From Mitsuaria sp. 7 (GTDB taxonomy: Bacteria > Pseudomonadota > Gammaproteobacteria > Burkholderiales > Burkholderiaceae_C), in the NCBI RefSeq assembly GCF_001653795.1, contig NZ_CP011514.1, positions 4,172,279 through 4,236,278 of the forward strand: 64,000 bases of DNA. The letters are read 5' to 3'. Below are positions 26,889 through 37,417 of the stretch, piece after piece. Position 1 is the first letter of the stretch; every line of letters begins with the position of its first letter. Both the position numbers and the translations under genes were made by a program. The notes under the pieces are model-generated. The model was given only the letters and a program-made list of their open reading frames with translations, was not told where the DNA came from and made no database searches.

Positions 26889-29800
26889 ATGACCGAAGCC
26901 AGTCTTGCCGCCGCGCCGGCCTTGCGCCCCTACCAGCTCTCCGACAACCTGGCCGCCAGCGCGGGGCCGGTGTTCCTGACCGGCACCCAGGCGCTCGTGC
27001 GCCTGCTGCTGATGCAGAAGGCCCAGGACGAGCGCCAGGGCCTGAAGACCGCCGGCTTCGTCAGCGGCTACCGCGGCAGCCCGCTGGGCATGGTCGACCA
27101 GCAGCTGTGGAAGGCGAAGAAGTTCCTCGACAAGGCGGAAGTCAACTTCCTGCCGGCGATCAACGAGGACCTCGCCGCCACCGCCTGCCTGGGCGTGCAG
27201 CGTGTGGCGCTGGACCCGAAGCGCACCGTCGATGGCGTCTTCGCCATGTGGTACGGCAAGGGGCCGGGCGTGGACCGCTCCGGCGACGCGCTCAAGCACG
27301 GCAACGTCTACGGGACCGCGAAGCAGGGCGGCGTGCTCGTCGTCTGCGGCGACGACCACGGCTGCGTGTCCTCGTCGACGCCGCATCAGAGCGACCTCGC
27401 GCTGCAGGCCTGGTCGATGCCGCTGGTGCATCCGGGCAACGTCGCGGAATACCTCGAGTTCGGCCTCTACGGCTGGGCGCTGTCGCGATTCTCGGGCGCG
27501 TGGGTGGGCTTCAAGGCGATCTCGGAAGTCGTCGAGTCGGGCATGACGGTCGACCTCGACGCGGTGGCTATGGACTTCGAGCTGCCCGTCGACCACACGC
27601 CGCCGACCAATCTCCACATCCGCGCCGTCGACCTGCCGTCGCTGGAACTGGAGTCGCGCCTCGCGCACAAGATCGACGCCGTCCTGGCCTTCGCGAAGGT
27701 CAACTCGATCGACAAGCACATCGTCGTCAGCCCGCGCGCGTCGCTGGGCATCGTCACGGTCGGCAAGGCGCATTACGACTTCATGGAAGTGCTGCGCCGC
27801 CTGGACCTGGACCCCAACGCGCTGGCCGCCGCCGGCGTTCGCGTCTACAAGGTCGGCCTCGTGTACCCGCTGGAGCCCACGCGCATCCGCGAGTTCGCGC
27901 AGGGCCTGACCGACATGCTGGTCATCGAGGAGAAGGCGCCCGTCGTCGAGCGCCAGATCAAGGAACTGCTCTACCACCTGCCCGACGCGCAGCGCCCGCG
28001 CGTGGTCGGCAAGTCCGATGAACACGGGGCCGCGGTGCTGAGCGCGCTCGGCGAGCTGCGGCCGTCGCGCATCATGCCGACCGTCGCCGACTGGCTGGCG
28101 CGGCTCAACCCGGCGCTGGACCGGCGCCATCTGGTCGTCGATTTCCTGACGCCCTGCCTGCTGTCCAACAGCGCCGACGCGGTGCGCCGCCAGCCCTACT
28201 TCTGCTCGGGCTGCCCGCACAACACCTCGACCAAGCTGCCCGAGGGCTCGCGCGCGCTGGCCGGCATCGGCTGCCACTTCATGGCGAGCTGGATGGAACG
28301 CGGCACCTCGGGCCTGATCCAGATGGGCGCCGAAGGCGTCGACTGGGCGGCGCATTCGCGCTTCACGACCGAGAAGCATGTCTTCCAGAACCTGGGCGAC
28401 GGCACCTACTACCACTCGGGCTACCTGGCGATCCGGCAGGCCATCGCGGCCAAGGCCAACATCACCTACAAGATCCTCTACAACGACGCGGTCGCGATGA
28501 CCGGCGGCCAGCCGGTCGACGGCCAGACCTCGGTGCCGCAGATCGCTCGCCAGGTCGAGGCCGAAGGCGTCAAGCGCCTGGTCGTGGTCTCCGACGACAT
28601 CGAGAAGTACGAGGGCCACCACGGGCTCTTCCCGACGGGCACGACCTTCCACGACCGCGCCGAACTGGACGCCGTGCAGCGCGAGCTGCGCGAGATCGCC
28701 GGCGTCACCGTGCTGATCTACGACCAGACCTGCGCCGCCGAGAAGCGCCGCCGCCGCAAGAAGGGCGAGTTCCCCGACCCCGACAAACGCATCTTCATCA
28801 ACGAGTCCGTGTGCGAAGGCTGCGGCGACTGCGGCCAGGCGAGCAACTGCCTGTCCGTCGTGCCGGTGGAGACCGACTTCGGCCGCAAGCGCGTCATCGA
28901 GCAGAGCAGCTGCAACAAGGACTTCAGCTGCGTGAACGGTTTCTGCCCGAGCTTCGTCTCGGTGCACGGCGCCAAGCTGAAGAAGCGCGCCGGCGCGGCC
29001 TTCGGTCCGGCGGACCTGGCGCGCGAGATCGCCGCGATCCAGCCCCCCGCGCCCTGGGCGTGGACGGGGCCCTTCGACATGCTGGTCACCGGCGTCGGCG
29101 GTACCGGCGTCGTGACGGTGGGCGCGCTGGTCACGATGGCCGCGCACCTGGAAGGCAAGCAGAGCTCGGTGCTGGACTTCATGGGCTTCGCGCAGAAGGG
29201 CGGCGCGGTGCTGTCCTTCGTGCGCGTCGCGCCGACGCAGGACCTGCTCAACCAGGTCCGCATCGACACGCAGCAGGCCGACGTGCTGCTGGCCTGCGAC
29301 ATGGTCGTGGGCGCGAGCGCCGACGCGCTGGCCACCATCAAGGCCGGCCGCACGGTGATCCTGGCCAACACGCATGAGCTGCCCACCGCCGCGTTCGTCC
29401 GCAACCCGGACGCGAGCCTGCAGGCCGATGCGCTGATCGCGAAGATGCGCCACGCCGTCGGCGAGGGCAAGGACCTGCTCGCCAGCATCGACGCGCAGGA
29501 CATCGCCAAGCGCCTGATGGGCGACACCATGCCCAGCAACATCATCATGCTGGGCGCGTGCTGGCAGCGCGGCCTGGTGCCCGTGTCCTTCGAGGCGCTG
29601 ATGCGCGCGATCGAGCTGAACGGCGTCGCGGTCGAGAACAACAAGACCGCCTTCGCGCTGGGCCGCCTCGCGATCGCCGCGCCGGAGGCGCTGCGCCGCC
29701 TGGCCGGCGAGCAGACCGGTTCCGCGGTGCAGTGGTTCAACTTCGACCAGCTCGACGACAAGGACGGCCAACCCGGCCTGATCGCGCGCCGCAAGGCCTT

Positions 29801-30476
29801 CCTGACCGATTACCAGGACGCCGCTTACGCGTCGCGCTACGAGGCGCTGGTGCAGCGCGTGCGAGCCGCCGAGTCCGCACTGGGCGACGCCGGCAAGGGT
29901 CTGCGCCTGACCAAGGCCGTCGCGCGCTATTACGCCAAGCTGCTCGCCATCAAGGACGAGTACGAGGTCGCCCGCCTCTACACCGACGGCAAGTTCGAGG
30001 CCGCGCTGAAGGCGCAGTTCGAGGACTGGGATCACTTGAGCTTCCACATGGCCCCGCCGCTGCTGTCCAAGCCGGGCGCCGACGGCCGCGCGAAGAAGGT
30101 CGAGCTCGGCTCGTGGACCTTCAAGGCGCTGAAGACGCTGGCGAAGTTCAAAGGCCTGCGCGGCGGTGCGCTCGACATCTTCGGCAAGACCGAGGAGCGC
30201 CGCATCGAGCGCCAACTGGTGCGCGACTACGAAGCGCTCGTCGACGAGCTGCTCGCGCACCTGAGCGCGGAGAAGCTCGACGTCGCCATCAAGCTCGCGC
30301 GCCTGCCCGAAGGCATCCGCGGCTACGGCCACGTGAAGCTGGCGAACGTCGTCACCGTGCGCGCGCAGTGGAAGGATCTGCTGGACCGCTTCCACGGTCG
30401 CGCGGTCGAAGCGCCCATCGCCGCCGTGCCGCTGACGAAGGCCCCCGAACGGGTGAAGGGCGTCGCCGAACTCTGA
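26889..30476 (+). CDS. Indolepyruvate:ferredoxin oxidoreductase, fused IorA-IorB type
   Basis: 1195 residues from the ATG at 26889 (GGGGAG seven bases upstream). Oxidatively decarboxylates aryl-pyruvates from aromatic amino-acid transamination to acyl-CoA, passing electrons to ferredoxin. Domain order: pyrimidine-binding/transketolase-like N-terminus (~30-440), TPP-binding core (~440-620; YFCSGCPHNTSTKLPEGSRALAGIGCHFM and ILYNDAVAMTGGQPVDGQ), a [4Fe-4S] ferredoxin-type segment (~640-690; CEGCGDCGQASNC, CNKDFSCVNGFCPSF), and a gamma-domain/IorB half (~730-1195; VTGVGGTGVVTVGALVTMAA). Such long fusions are typical of aerobic proteobacteria. A divergent Lrp/AsnC gene supports amino-acid control. 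The natural substrate could also be branched-chain 2-oxo acids. Confidence 0.93.
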   Translation: MTEASLAAAPALRPYQLSDNLAASAGPVFLTGTQALVRLLLMQKAQDERQGLKTAGFVSGYRGSPLGMVDQQLWKAKKFLDKAEVNFLPAINEDLAATACLGVQRVALDPKRTVDGVFAMWYGKGPGVDRSGDALKHGNVYGTAKQGGVLVVCGDDHGCVSSSTPHQSDLALQAWSMPLVHPGNVAEYLEFGLYGWALSRFSGAWVGFKAISEVVESGMTVDLDAVAMDFELPVDHTPPTNLHIRAVDLPSLELESRLAHKIDAVLAFAKVNSIDKHIVVSPRASLGIVTVGKAHYDFMEVLRRLDLDPNALAAAGVRVYKVGLVYPLEPTRIREFAQGLTDMLVIEEKAPVVERQIKELLYHLPDAQRPRVVGKSDEHGAAVLSALGELRPSRIMPTVADWLARLNPALDRRHLVVDFLTPCLLSNSADAVRRQPYFCSGCPHNTSTKLPEGSRALAGIGCHFMASWMERGTSGLIQMGAEGVDWAAHSRFTTEKHVFQNLGDGTYYHSGYLAIRQAIAAKANITYKILYNDAVAMTGGQPVDGQTSVPQIARQVEAEGVKRLVVVSDDIEKYEGHHGLFPTGTTFHDRAELDAVQRELREIAGVTVLIYDQTCAAEKRRRRKKGEFPDPDKRIFINESVCEGCGDCGQASNCLSVVPVETDFGRKRVIEQSSCNKDFSCVNGFCPSFVSVHGAKLKKRAGAAFGPADLAREIAAIQPPAPWAWTGPFDMLVTGVGGTGVVTVGALVTMAAHLEGKQSSVLDFMGFAQKGGAVLSFVRVAPTQDLLNQVRIDTQQADVLLACDMVVGASADALATIKAGRTVILANTHELPTAAFVRNPDASLQADALIAKMRHAVGEGKDLLASIDAQDIAKRLMGDTMPSNIIMLGACWQRGLVPVSFEALMRAIELNGVAVENNKTAFALGRLAIAAPEALRRLAGEQTGSAVQWFNFDQLDDKDGQPGLIARRKAFLTDYQDAAYASRYEALVQRVRAAESALGDAGKGLRLTKAVARYYAKLLAIKDEYEVARLYTDGKFEAALKAQFEDWDHLSFHMAPPLLSKPGADGRAKKVELGSWTFKALKTLAKFKGLRGGALDIFGKTEERRIERQLVRDYEALVDELLAHLSAEKLDVAIKLARLPEGIRGYGHVKLANVVTVRAQWKDLLDRFHGRAVEAPIAAVPLTKAPERVKGVAEL

Positions 30477-30489
30477 GGGCGGGCGTGCC

Positions 30490-30521
30490 GGCGCGTCGGC
30501 GCGTCGGCGCGTCGGCGCGTC
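30490..30521. repeat. Short 8-bp tandem repeat
   Basis: Four perfect copies of GGCGCGTC (30490-30521), then a partial GGCGG, 14 bp after the IOR stop. Likely slippage-prone. Confidence 0.9.
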
Positions 30522-30600
30522 GGCGGAACGGGGCGCTACAACTGTGAAGTAGCGCAAAGGCCACTGGACATGGCCGACATCGGGGCGGCATGCTTGTCGC

Positions 30601-32145
30601 ATGTCTGCCCCGACCTCCGCACTCAGTCGCCGCTCGCTGCTGCTAGGCGCGACGGCCTCCGCCGCGCTCGCCGCATGCGGCGGGCTGCCCTCCGCACCTG
30701 ATATTCCGATGGACGCGTCGCAGCGCCTGCGCGCGGCCAATCGCATCGGTTGGGGCGCGACGCAATCGCAGCTGGACGAGATCGAGCGCGTCGGCTGGGG
30801 CCGTTATGTCGAACGCCAGATCAAGGCCGACCCGAAGGCGACGATGCCCGCGCCCGTCCAGGCCCGCATCGATGCGATGGGCATCAGCCAGGGCAACCTG
30901 CCGTCGCGCGTGTGGGCGGCGGAATCGTTCCGGCGCAACGGCGACAACAAGGTCGCGACGGAGGAAGAACGCATCGCCGCGCGCAAGGCCTACCAGGACG
31001 CGCAGGGCCTCGCGGCGCGCGAGACCGGCGAGCGGCAGCTGCTGCGCGAGCTCTACGCCGAACAGCAGCTCCTTGAACAGCTGTCGTGGTTCTGGTTCAA
31101 CCACTTCAACGTGCACCAGGGCAAGCGCGACATCCGCCTGCTGCTCGCGGACTACCAGGACCGCGCGCTGCGCCCGCACGCGCTGGGATCGTTCCGGACG
31201 ATGCTGGGCGCGGTCGCGCGGCACCCGGCGATGCTGCGCTACCTGGACAACGATCAGAACGCCGTGCGCGCGCTCAACGAGAACTACGCGCGTGAGCTCC
31301 TCGAGCTCCACACCCTCGGTGTCGACGGCGGGTACACGCAGCGCGACGTGCAGGAACTGGCGCGCGTGCTGACGGGCTTCGGCGTGCGCGTCGATCCCGA
31401 GCCGGCGAAGATCGCGCCGCGCTTCGAGGCGCTCTACAAGCGCGACGGCCTGTTCGAGTTCCACCCTGCCCGTCACGACTTCGGCGACAAGCAGCTGCTG
31501 GGCCGCACGATCAAGGGCCGCGGCGCCGATGAACTCGACGAGGTGCTGGACCTGCTGGTCGCGCAACCCGCGACCGCGCGTTTCGTCTGCGGCAAGCTGG
31601 CGGTGTTCTTCCTCGGCGAGCAGCCGCCGCGCGACGTGGTCGACGCGATGGCGGCGGCCTTCCTGAGAACGAAGGGCGACCTGCCCGCGACGCTGCGTCC
31701 GATGCTGTACGCGCCGCAGTTCGCCTCGGCGGAGGCGCCAAGGTTCAAGGATCCGCACGTCTACCTGCTGTCCAGCCTGCGCGCGGGTTTCGAACAGCGC
31801 GAGCTGCAGAACGCTCAGCCCTTGCAGAACTGGCTGCGACGCCTCGGACAGGGGCTCTACGACAAGCAGACGCCGGACGGTTATCCGCTGACCGCGGATG
31901 CGTGGAACAGCCCGGGGCAGATGACCTTGAGATTCGAGGTCGCGCGTCAGATCGGCGGCGGCGCGGTGGCGCTGTACCGGCCGGAGGGCACGAACACGCC
32001 GGTGCCGCTGCCGGACTTGAAGCCGCTGCGCACGCGCGTCGAGCCGACGCTCGCACCGGCGACGCGCACGGCGCTCGCGCAGACGACGACGCCGCAGCAA
32101 TGGCTGACGCTGTGGCTCTCCAGTCCTGACTTCATGTATCGCTGA
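30601..32145 (+). CDS. DUF1800 family exported protein
   Basis: 514 residues. The N-terminus SRRSLLLGATASAALAACGG combines a twin-Arg motif with a lipobox (LAAC), so it is probably a Tat-exported lipoprotein. DUF1800 hallmarks: LRAANRIGWGATQSQLDEIERVGWGRYVERQI, LLEQLSWFWFNHFNVH, RYLDNDQNAVRALNENYARELLELHTLGVDGGYTQRDVQELARVLTGF. The family is nearly always encoded with a DUF1501 protein, as here (15 bp downstream). Its biochemical role is unknown; the pairing suggests a periplasmic two-protein assembly. Confidence 0.92.
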   Translation: MSAPTSALSRRSLLLGATASAALAACGGLPSAPDIPMDASQRLRAANRIGWGATQSQLDEIERVGWGRYVERQIKADPKATMPAPVQARIDAMGISQGNLPSRVWAAESFRRNGDNKVATEEERIAARKAYQDAQGLAARETGERQLLRELYAEQQLLEQLSWFWFNHFNVHQGKRDIRLLLADYQDRALRPHALGSFRTMLGAVARHPAMLRYLDNDQNAVRALNENYARELLELHTLGVDGGYTQRDVQELARVLTGFGVRVDPEPAKIAPRFEALYKRDGLFEFHPARHDFGDKQLLGRTIKGRGADELDEVLDLLVAQPATARFVCGKLAVFFLGEQPPRDVVDAMAAAFLRTKGDLPATLRPMLYAPQFASAEAPRFKDPHVYLLSSLRAGFEQRELQNAQPLQNWLRRLGQGLYDKQTPDGYPLTADAWNSPGQMTLRFEVARQIGGGAVALYRPEGTNTPVPLPDLKPLRTRVEPTLAPATRTALAQTTTPQQWLTLWLSSPDFMYR

Positions 32146-32160
32146 CCGGAACCGCAGACC

Positions 32161-33369
32161 ATGCAACGACGCCACCTCCTGCAATCGCTCGCCGCGGCAC
32201 CGTTGGCGATGTCCGGCGCGCGACTGTTCGCAGCGGGCGCGGACAGGCCGCGTTTCCTGCTTGTCTTCCTGCGCGGCGGCTACGACGCGACCAACCTGTT
32301 GATCCCCACGAGCAGCAGCTTCTACTACGAGCAGCGGCCGCGCATCGCGATCGCCAGGCCCTCGCCGACGGACAACGCCTCGGCGCTGCCGCTCACTGCC
32401 GACTGGGGCCTGCACCCGGCCCTGCGCGCGAGCCTGTTCCCGCTGGTGCAGGCGGGACAGGCGCGCTTCCTCCCGTTCGCCGGGACGGAGGACCTCTCGC
32501 GCAGCCATTTCGAGACGCAGGACAGCATCGAACTGGGCCAGCCGGTGGGTGGCTCCCGCGACTACAACTCGGGCTTCCTGAACCGGCTGGCGGCGGAGCT
32601 CGACGCGCAGCAGGCGCTGTCGTTCACCGACCAGTTGCCGATCGCGTTCCGCGGCCCGGTCCGGATCGCCAACGCCGGTTTGCGCGAGACCGCGAGACCT
32701 GCCGTGGACGCGAAGAACCGCGCCTTGATCGCGAGCATGTACCAGGGCCAGAGCCTGGGCGCGTCGGTCGAGGAAGGCCTCGCGCTGCGCGAGGAACTGG
32801 CGCGCGACCTCTCGCCCGATCGCATGAAGACGATGACCGACGCTGCCGGCCGCAATGCGATTCCCGCCAAAGGCTTCGAGCTGGAGGCACGCCGCATCGC
32901 GACGCTGATGCGCGGACGCTTCAACCTGGGCTTCATCGACGTGGGCGGCTGGGACACGCACGTCAACCAGGGCGGCGCGACCGGCCAGCTGGCCAACCGC
33001 TTCGAGGAAGTCGGCCGAGGCCTGGCGGGCATCGCGGACGAGCTCGGACCCGATCTCTGGCGACAGACCACCGTGATGGTGATCAGCGAATTCGGCCGCA
33101 CCTTCCGCGAGAACGGCAACCGCGGCACCGACCACGGTCACGGCAGCGTGTACTGGCTGCTGGGCGGCGGCCTCGCGTCCGGCGGTCCGGTCGCCGGCGA
33201 CCAGATCGCGCTGACGGCGACCTCGCTGTTCCAGAACCGCGACTACCCCGTCCTCAACGACTACCGCGCCGTGCTGGGCGGGCTGTGGCAACGCCAGTTC
33301 GGCTTGTCCAACGACGCCGTCGCCCGCGTCTTCCCCGGCGTCCGGCCCAAGGACCTTCGCCTGGTCTGA
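32161..33369 (+). CDS. DUF1501 family exported protein
   Basis: 402 residues. The N-terminus MQRRHLLQSLAAAPLAMSGARLFAAG is a Tat-like signal. DUF1501 motifs: RFLLVFLRGGYDATNLLIP, DWGLHPALRASLFPLVQAG, SRSHFETQDSIELG, IDVGGWDTHVNQGG, TTVMVISEFGRTFRENGNRGTDHGHGSVYWLLGGG. The D-x-H and TDHGHG clusters resemble metal-ligand positions of the alkaline-phosphatase/sulfatase superfamily to which DUF1501 is related, but no activity is established. It follows the DUF1800 gene by 15 bp and is certainly co-transcribed. Confidence 0.92.
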   Translation: MQRRHLLQSLAAAPLAMSGARLFAAGADRPRFLLVFLRGGYDATNLLIPTSSSFYYEQRPRIAIARPSPTDNASALPLTADWGLHPALRASLFPLVQAGQARFLPFAGTEDLSRSHFETQDSIELGQPVGGSRDYNSGFLNRLAAELDAQQALSFTDQLPIAFRGPVRIANAGLRETARPAVDAKNRALIASMYQGQSLGASVEEGLALREELARDLSPDRMKTMTDAAGRNAIPAKGFELEARRIATLMRGRFNLGFIDVGGWDTHVNQGGATGQLANRFEEVGRGLAGIADELGPDLWRQTTVMVISEFGRTFRENGNRGTDHGHGSVYWLLGGGLASGGPVAGDQIALTATSLFQNRDYPVLNDYRAVLGGLWQRQFGLSNDAVARVFPGVRPKDLRLV

Positions 33370-33422
33370 CGCCGCTTCGCCCAAAGCCCCCAGGCACTGC
33401 AAGCGCTTGCAGACGGGAGGCT

Positions 33423-33451
33423 TGCAGATGAGAGCAATTCTCATCTAGGAT
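33423..33451 (+). promoter_or_regulatory. Fur-box promoter of the fumC operon
   Basis: Inverted repeat AGATGAGA-GCAAT-TCTCATCT (33426-33446) with core TGAGAGCAATTCTCA, the 7-1-7 layout of betaproteobacterial Fur boxes. It sits exactly in the 17-bp spacer between a -35-like TTGCAG (33423-33428) and a -10-like TAGGAT (33446-33451), the classical position for iron-dependent repression. A separate 16-bp palindrome CTGCAAGCGCTTGCAG (33397-33412) lies just upstream. The rest of the 33370-33690 gap is a 240-bp 5' leader without a credible ORF. Confidence 0.75.
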
Positions 33452-33690
33452 AGTCCTCAAACGAGAAGACTCCTGCGGGTTCCGACCCCGCGCGACCAAT
33501 GCAAATTGCAGAGAGGTTGCGCCGCGATCCGATTCGGCATCGTTTCGCGGCTCGACCTCTCTTTTCTTTTTGCCTTTGCGTCGGGCGCCGGTCTTGCCGG
33601 ATCCCGCTTCCCGTTCCGCCACAGCAAGCGTCCCTGCCAGCCCGTGTCCGCCGGATCCACCGGTTCACGCCTCGATCGTCAGGAGTCGCC

Positions 33691-34170
33691 ATGCCCTTGC
33701 TGCCCTCTCGCATGCCCGTGCCGCGCGGCCCGTCCGTGACCGCATCCGCCTCCGCATCGGGTCTCCCTCGCGCGGGGGAGACGCGCGCCGCGCCGATGGC
33801 AGTCGACGGGGGATGCGCCGCCGCCGATCATCCGGGCGTCGAATGCCTGCGCTGGATGGCGCTGAAGATCACCTGCGGCCTCGCGCCCGATGAGCCGGCG
33901 CTGCTGCGGCAGCATCAGCTGGCGCTGGAGCAGCTGGTCGACGCCGGCGTCCTCGCCGCGATCCCCGCCCACGAACAGGCCCTCCGGCTGCTGTACGGCG
34001 CCGCTCACAACACGCTGCTACCCTGGCATTGGCGATGTGCCTGCCTGGATCAGCTCAACCGTCCGCTCGCGGCGTTGCACCGGCTGGCCGACGCCCAGGG
34101 CGACGCCGCCCTCGTCGCGCGCCTGCAGCGCTTCCATTGGCGCCTGAGCCGCAGCCCCCTCCAGGAATGA
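33691..34170 (+). CDS. FagA-like small protein upstream of fumC
   Basis: 159 residues from the ATG at 33691 (AGGAG five bases upstream). The first ~50 residues are low complexity. From ~53 a conserved-looking helical domain begins (HPGVECLRWMALKITCGLAPDEPALLRQHQLALEQLVDAGVL..., AAHNTLLPWHWRCACLDQLNRPLAAL) with several Cys and Trp. Position and context (Fur-box promoter, 19 bp before fumC) match FagA, the Fur-associated gene that precedes fumC in the Pseudomonas aeruginosa iron-starvation operon. I cannot confirm sequence homology by eye, so no symbol is given. No known activity. Confidence 0.7.
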   Translation: MPLLPSRMPVPRGPSVTASASASGLPRAGETRAAPMAVDGGCAAADHPGVECLRWMALKITCGLAPDEPALLRQHQLALEQLVDAGVLAAIPAHEQALRLLYGAAHNTLLPWHWRCACLDQLNRPLAALHRLADAQGDAALVARLQRFHWRLSRSPLQE

Positions 34171-34189
34171 TCAGGAAAGAAGCATCCCC

Positions 34190-35576
<1,387 letters not shown>

Positions 35577-35590
<14 letters not shown>

Positions 35591-36503
35591 CGCGATCCCC
35601 CGCGACGACCGCACGCTGGCGCGCCGGCATCGGCTGCGCCAGGCCTTCGGCTTCGCGATCCTGCTGATCGGCGCGGTGCTGCTGTTGCAGCAGGGCTGGC
35701 TGTGGATCAGGCCGGCCGGCGGCGTCGGTCACGGCTCGGTGATCGCGATGGCGCTGCAGGCGGGCCTGCTCGCCGCGGCGGCGACGGCCTTCGGCACGCT
35801 GCCCGCGCTGGGCACGCGCAGCCTGTCCGCGCGCGGGCAGGACGCGCTGATGGGCTTCGGCGCCGGCGTGATGCTGGCGGCCTGCTCCTTCTCGCTGATC
35901 ATTCCCGGTCTCGAGGCCGCGCGCGTGCATTCGACGCCCACGGGCGCCGCGACGCAGGTCGCGCTGGCCGTGCTGCTCGGCGCGTGGTCGCTGATGGCGC
36001 TCGATCGCTGGCTCCCGCACGAGCACTTCATCAAGGGCCGCGAGGGCATGGACCCCACGCGGCTGCGGCGCACGACGCTGTTCGTGATCGCGGTCACGCT
36101 GCACAACCTGCCGGAGGGCCTGGCGATCGGCGTGGCCTTCGCGGCCAACGATCCGGTGGCGGCGGCCAGCCTCAGCCTGGCCATCGCGATCCAGGACCTG
36201 CCCGAAGGCTTCGTCATCGCGGTGGCGCTGATGGCGGTGGGCTACTCGCGGCGCAAGTCGCTGCTGCTGGGCGCGGCGTCAGGGCTGGTCGAGCCGGTGG
36301 GCGCGGTGCTCGGTGCGTGGGTGGTCTCCGCATGGCCGCTGCTGCTGCCGTGGGGACTGGGCTTCGCGGCGGGCGCGATGCTGTTCGTCATCAGCCACGA
36401 GATCATTCCGGAGTCGCACCGCAAGGGCCACGAGCGCTGGGCGACGCAGGGGCTGATGCTCGGCTTCGCGTTGATGATGGTGCTGGACACGGCGCTGGGC
36501 TGA
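35577..36503 (+). CDS. ZIP-family divalent metal transporter
   Basis: 308 residues, about eight membrane segments. Metal-site motifs of the GufA/ZupT branch: HNLPEG (His176, Asn177, Glu180), the second motif IQDLPEG (Gln206, Asp207, Glu210) and SHEIIPESH near 270-280. A His-rich cytosolic loop (LPHEHFIKG) lies before motif one. Overlap by 14 bp with fumC and the shared Fur-box promoter suggest import of Mn, Zn or Fe under iron starvation. P. aeruginosa carries a ZIP gene in the equivalent operon. Zn or Mn as substrate is inference. Confidence 0.9.
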
Positions 36504-36675
36504 GCCGACCTGAGCGCCCGGCGCCTGCCGCACGGCGTCCGGTTTACAACTCGCCGCTTTCAAGCGGCAGCCTTTCACGCGGCCCCGGCTCGCGCGCGGA
36601 ACCGGCCGCCCACAAGCGCCGCACGCCCCTTCACCATCGGTGTTCTGCCTCCTCAACCGCAGGACCCGAGCCGTG

Positions 36676-37380
36676 ATGAAGAAGTTTTTCGCCGCGCTTG
36701 CCGCGCTCGCCGCCGCCCACGCCGTCTTCTCGACGACCGCGCACGCCGCCGGTCTGACATCGCTGGAACAGCGATGGATCGCGGGCATGACGCCGGTGCT
36801 CCAGCACGCGAAGACCTCGGGCATGCCGGTCGACGTCGTGGTCCAACCGCAGGACGCGCCCGACGCCGCACCGCTGGCGCTGGGCTTCAAGGACGGCCGC
36901 TGCAAGCTGGTGCTCAGCCTGCGCGGCAACCCCGAGGGCGAGGCGACGATGCGGCGCCTGCCGGCGGGCCTGGAAGACAGCGCGCTCGAACTGATGGCGG
37001 CGCATGAACTCGGCCATTGCCGCCGTTACCTGGACGGCGCCTGGTTCAACCTGCCGACGGGCTTCTCGGCCACGCCGGTGCCCGAAGGCCTGAGCCCGGA
37101 CCTGCAGCGGGCCTACCTGTCGATGAAATCCGCGCGGCGCGAGGAGGGTTTCGGCGATCTCGTCGGGCTGGGCTGGACTGCGCAGCGCCACCCCGAACAG
37201 TACGCCGCGCTGCACGCGTGGCTGATGCAGGAACGCAGCCGCGACCTGCTGCCGGGCAGCCACCACGACACCCTGGCGTGGATCCGGCTGGCCCGCGATC
37301 CGAAAGCGCTGGGAAGCGCGCCGTCGATGTTCGAAGCCGCCGCGCCGCTCTGGGCGCAGGCGCTCGACAGCGACGAGTGA
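36676..37380 (+). CDS. Putative exported zinc metallopeptidase
   Basis: 234 residues from the ATG at 36676. A signal peptide (MKKFFAALAALAAAHAVFSTTAHA) precedes AGLTSLEQRW. A zincin motif AAHELGHCRR (His110-Glu111...His114) is followed by a plausible third-ligand helix ARREEGFGDLVGLGW. The rest (CKLVLSLRGNPEGEATMRRL) is not recognised. Periplasmic or secreted protease is the likely role; substrate unknown. Monocistronic, converging on the PQQ-propeller lipoprotein. Confidence 0.75.
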   Translation: MKKFFAALAALAAAHAVFSTTAHAAGLTSLEQRWIAGMTPVLQHAKTSGMPVDVVVQPQDAPDAAPLALGFKDGRCKLVLSLRGNPEGEATMRRLPAGLEDSALELMAAHELGHCRRYLDGAWFNLPTGFSATPVPEGLSPDLQRAYLSMKSARREEGFGDLVGLGWTAQRHPEQYAALHAWLMQERSRDLLPGSHHDTLAWIRLARDPKALGSAPSMFEAAAPLWAQALDSDE

Positions 37381-37417
37381 TCGCTGCGCCCCGTCGGGCG
37401 CAGCGTCCACCTGGCGA

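Noticed and set aside
26199..30746. 1515-codon open frame on the minus strand
   Set aside because: Antisense shadow of the indolepyruvate oxidoreductase gene; Arg/Ala/His/Gln-rich low-complexity translation with no motifs, caused by GC-rich third positions.
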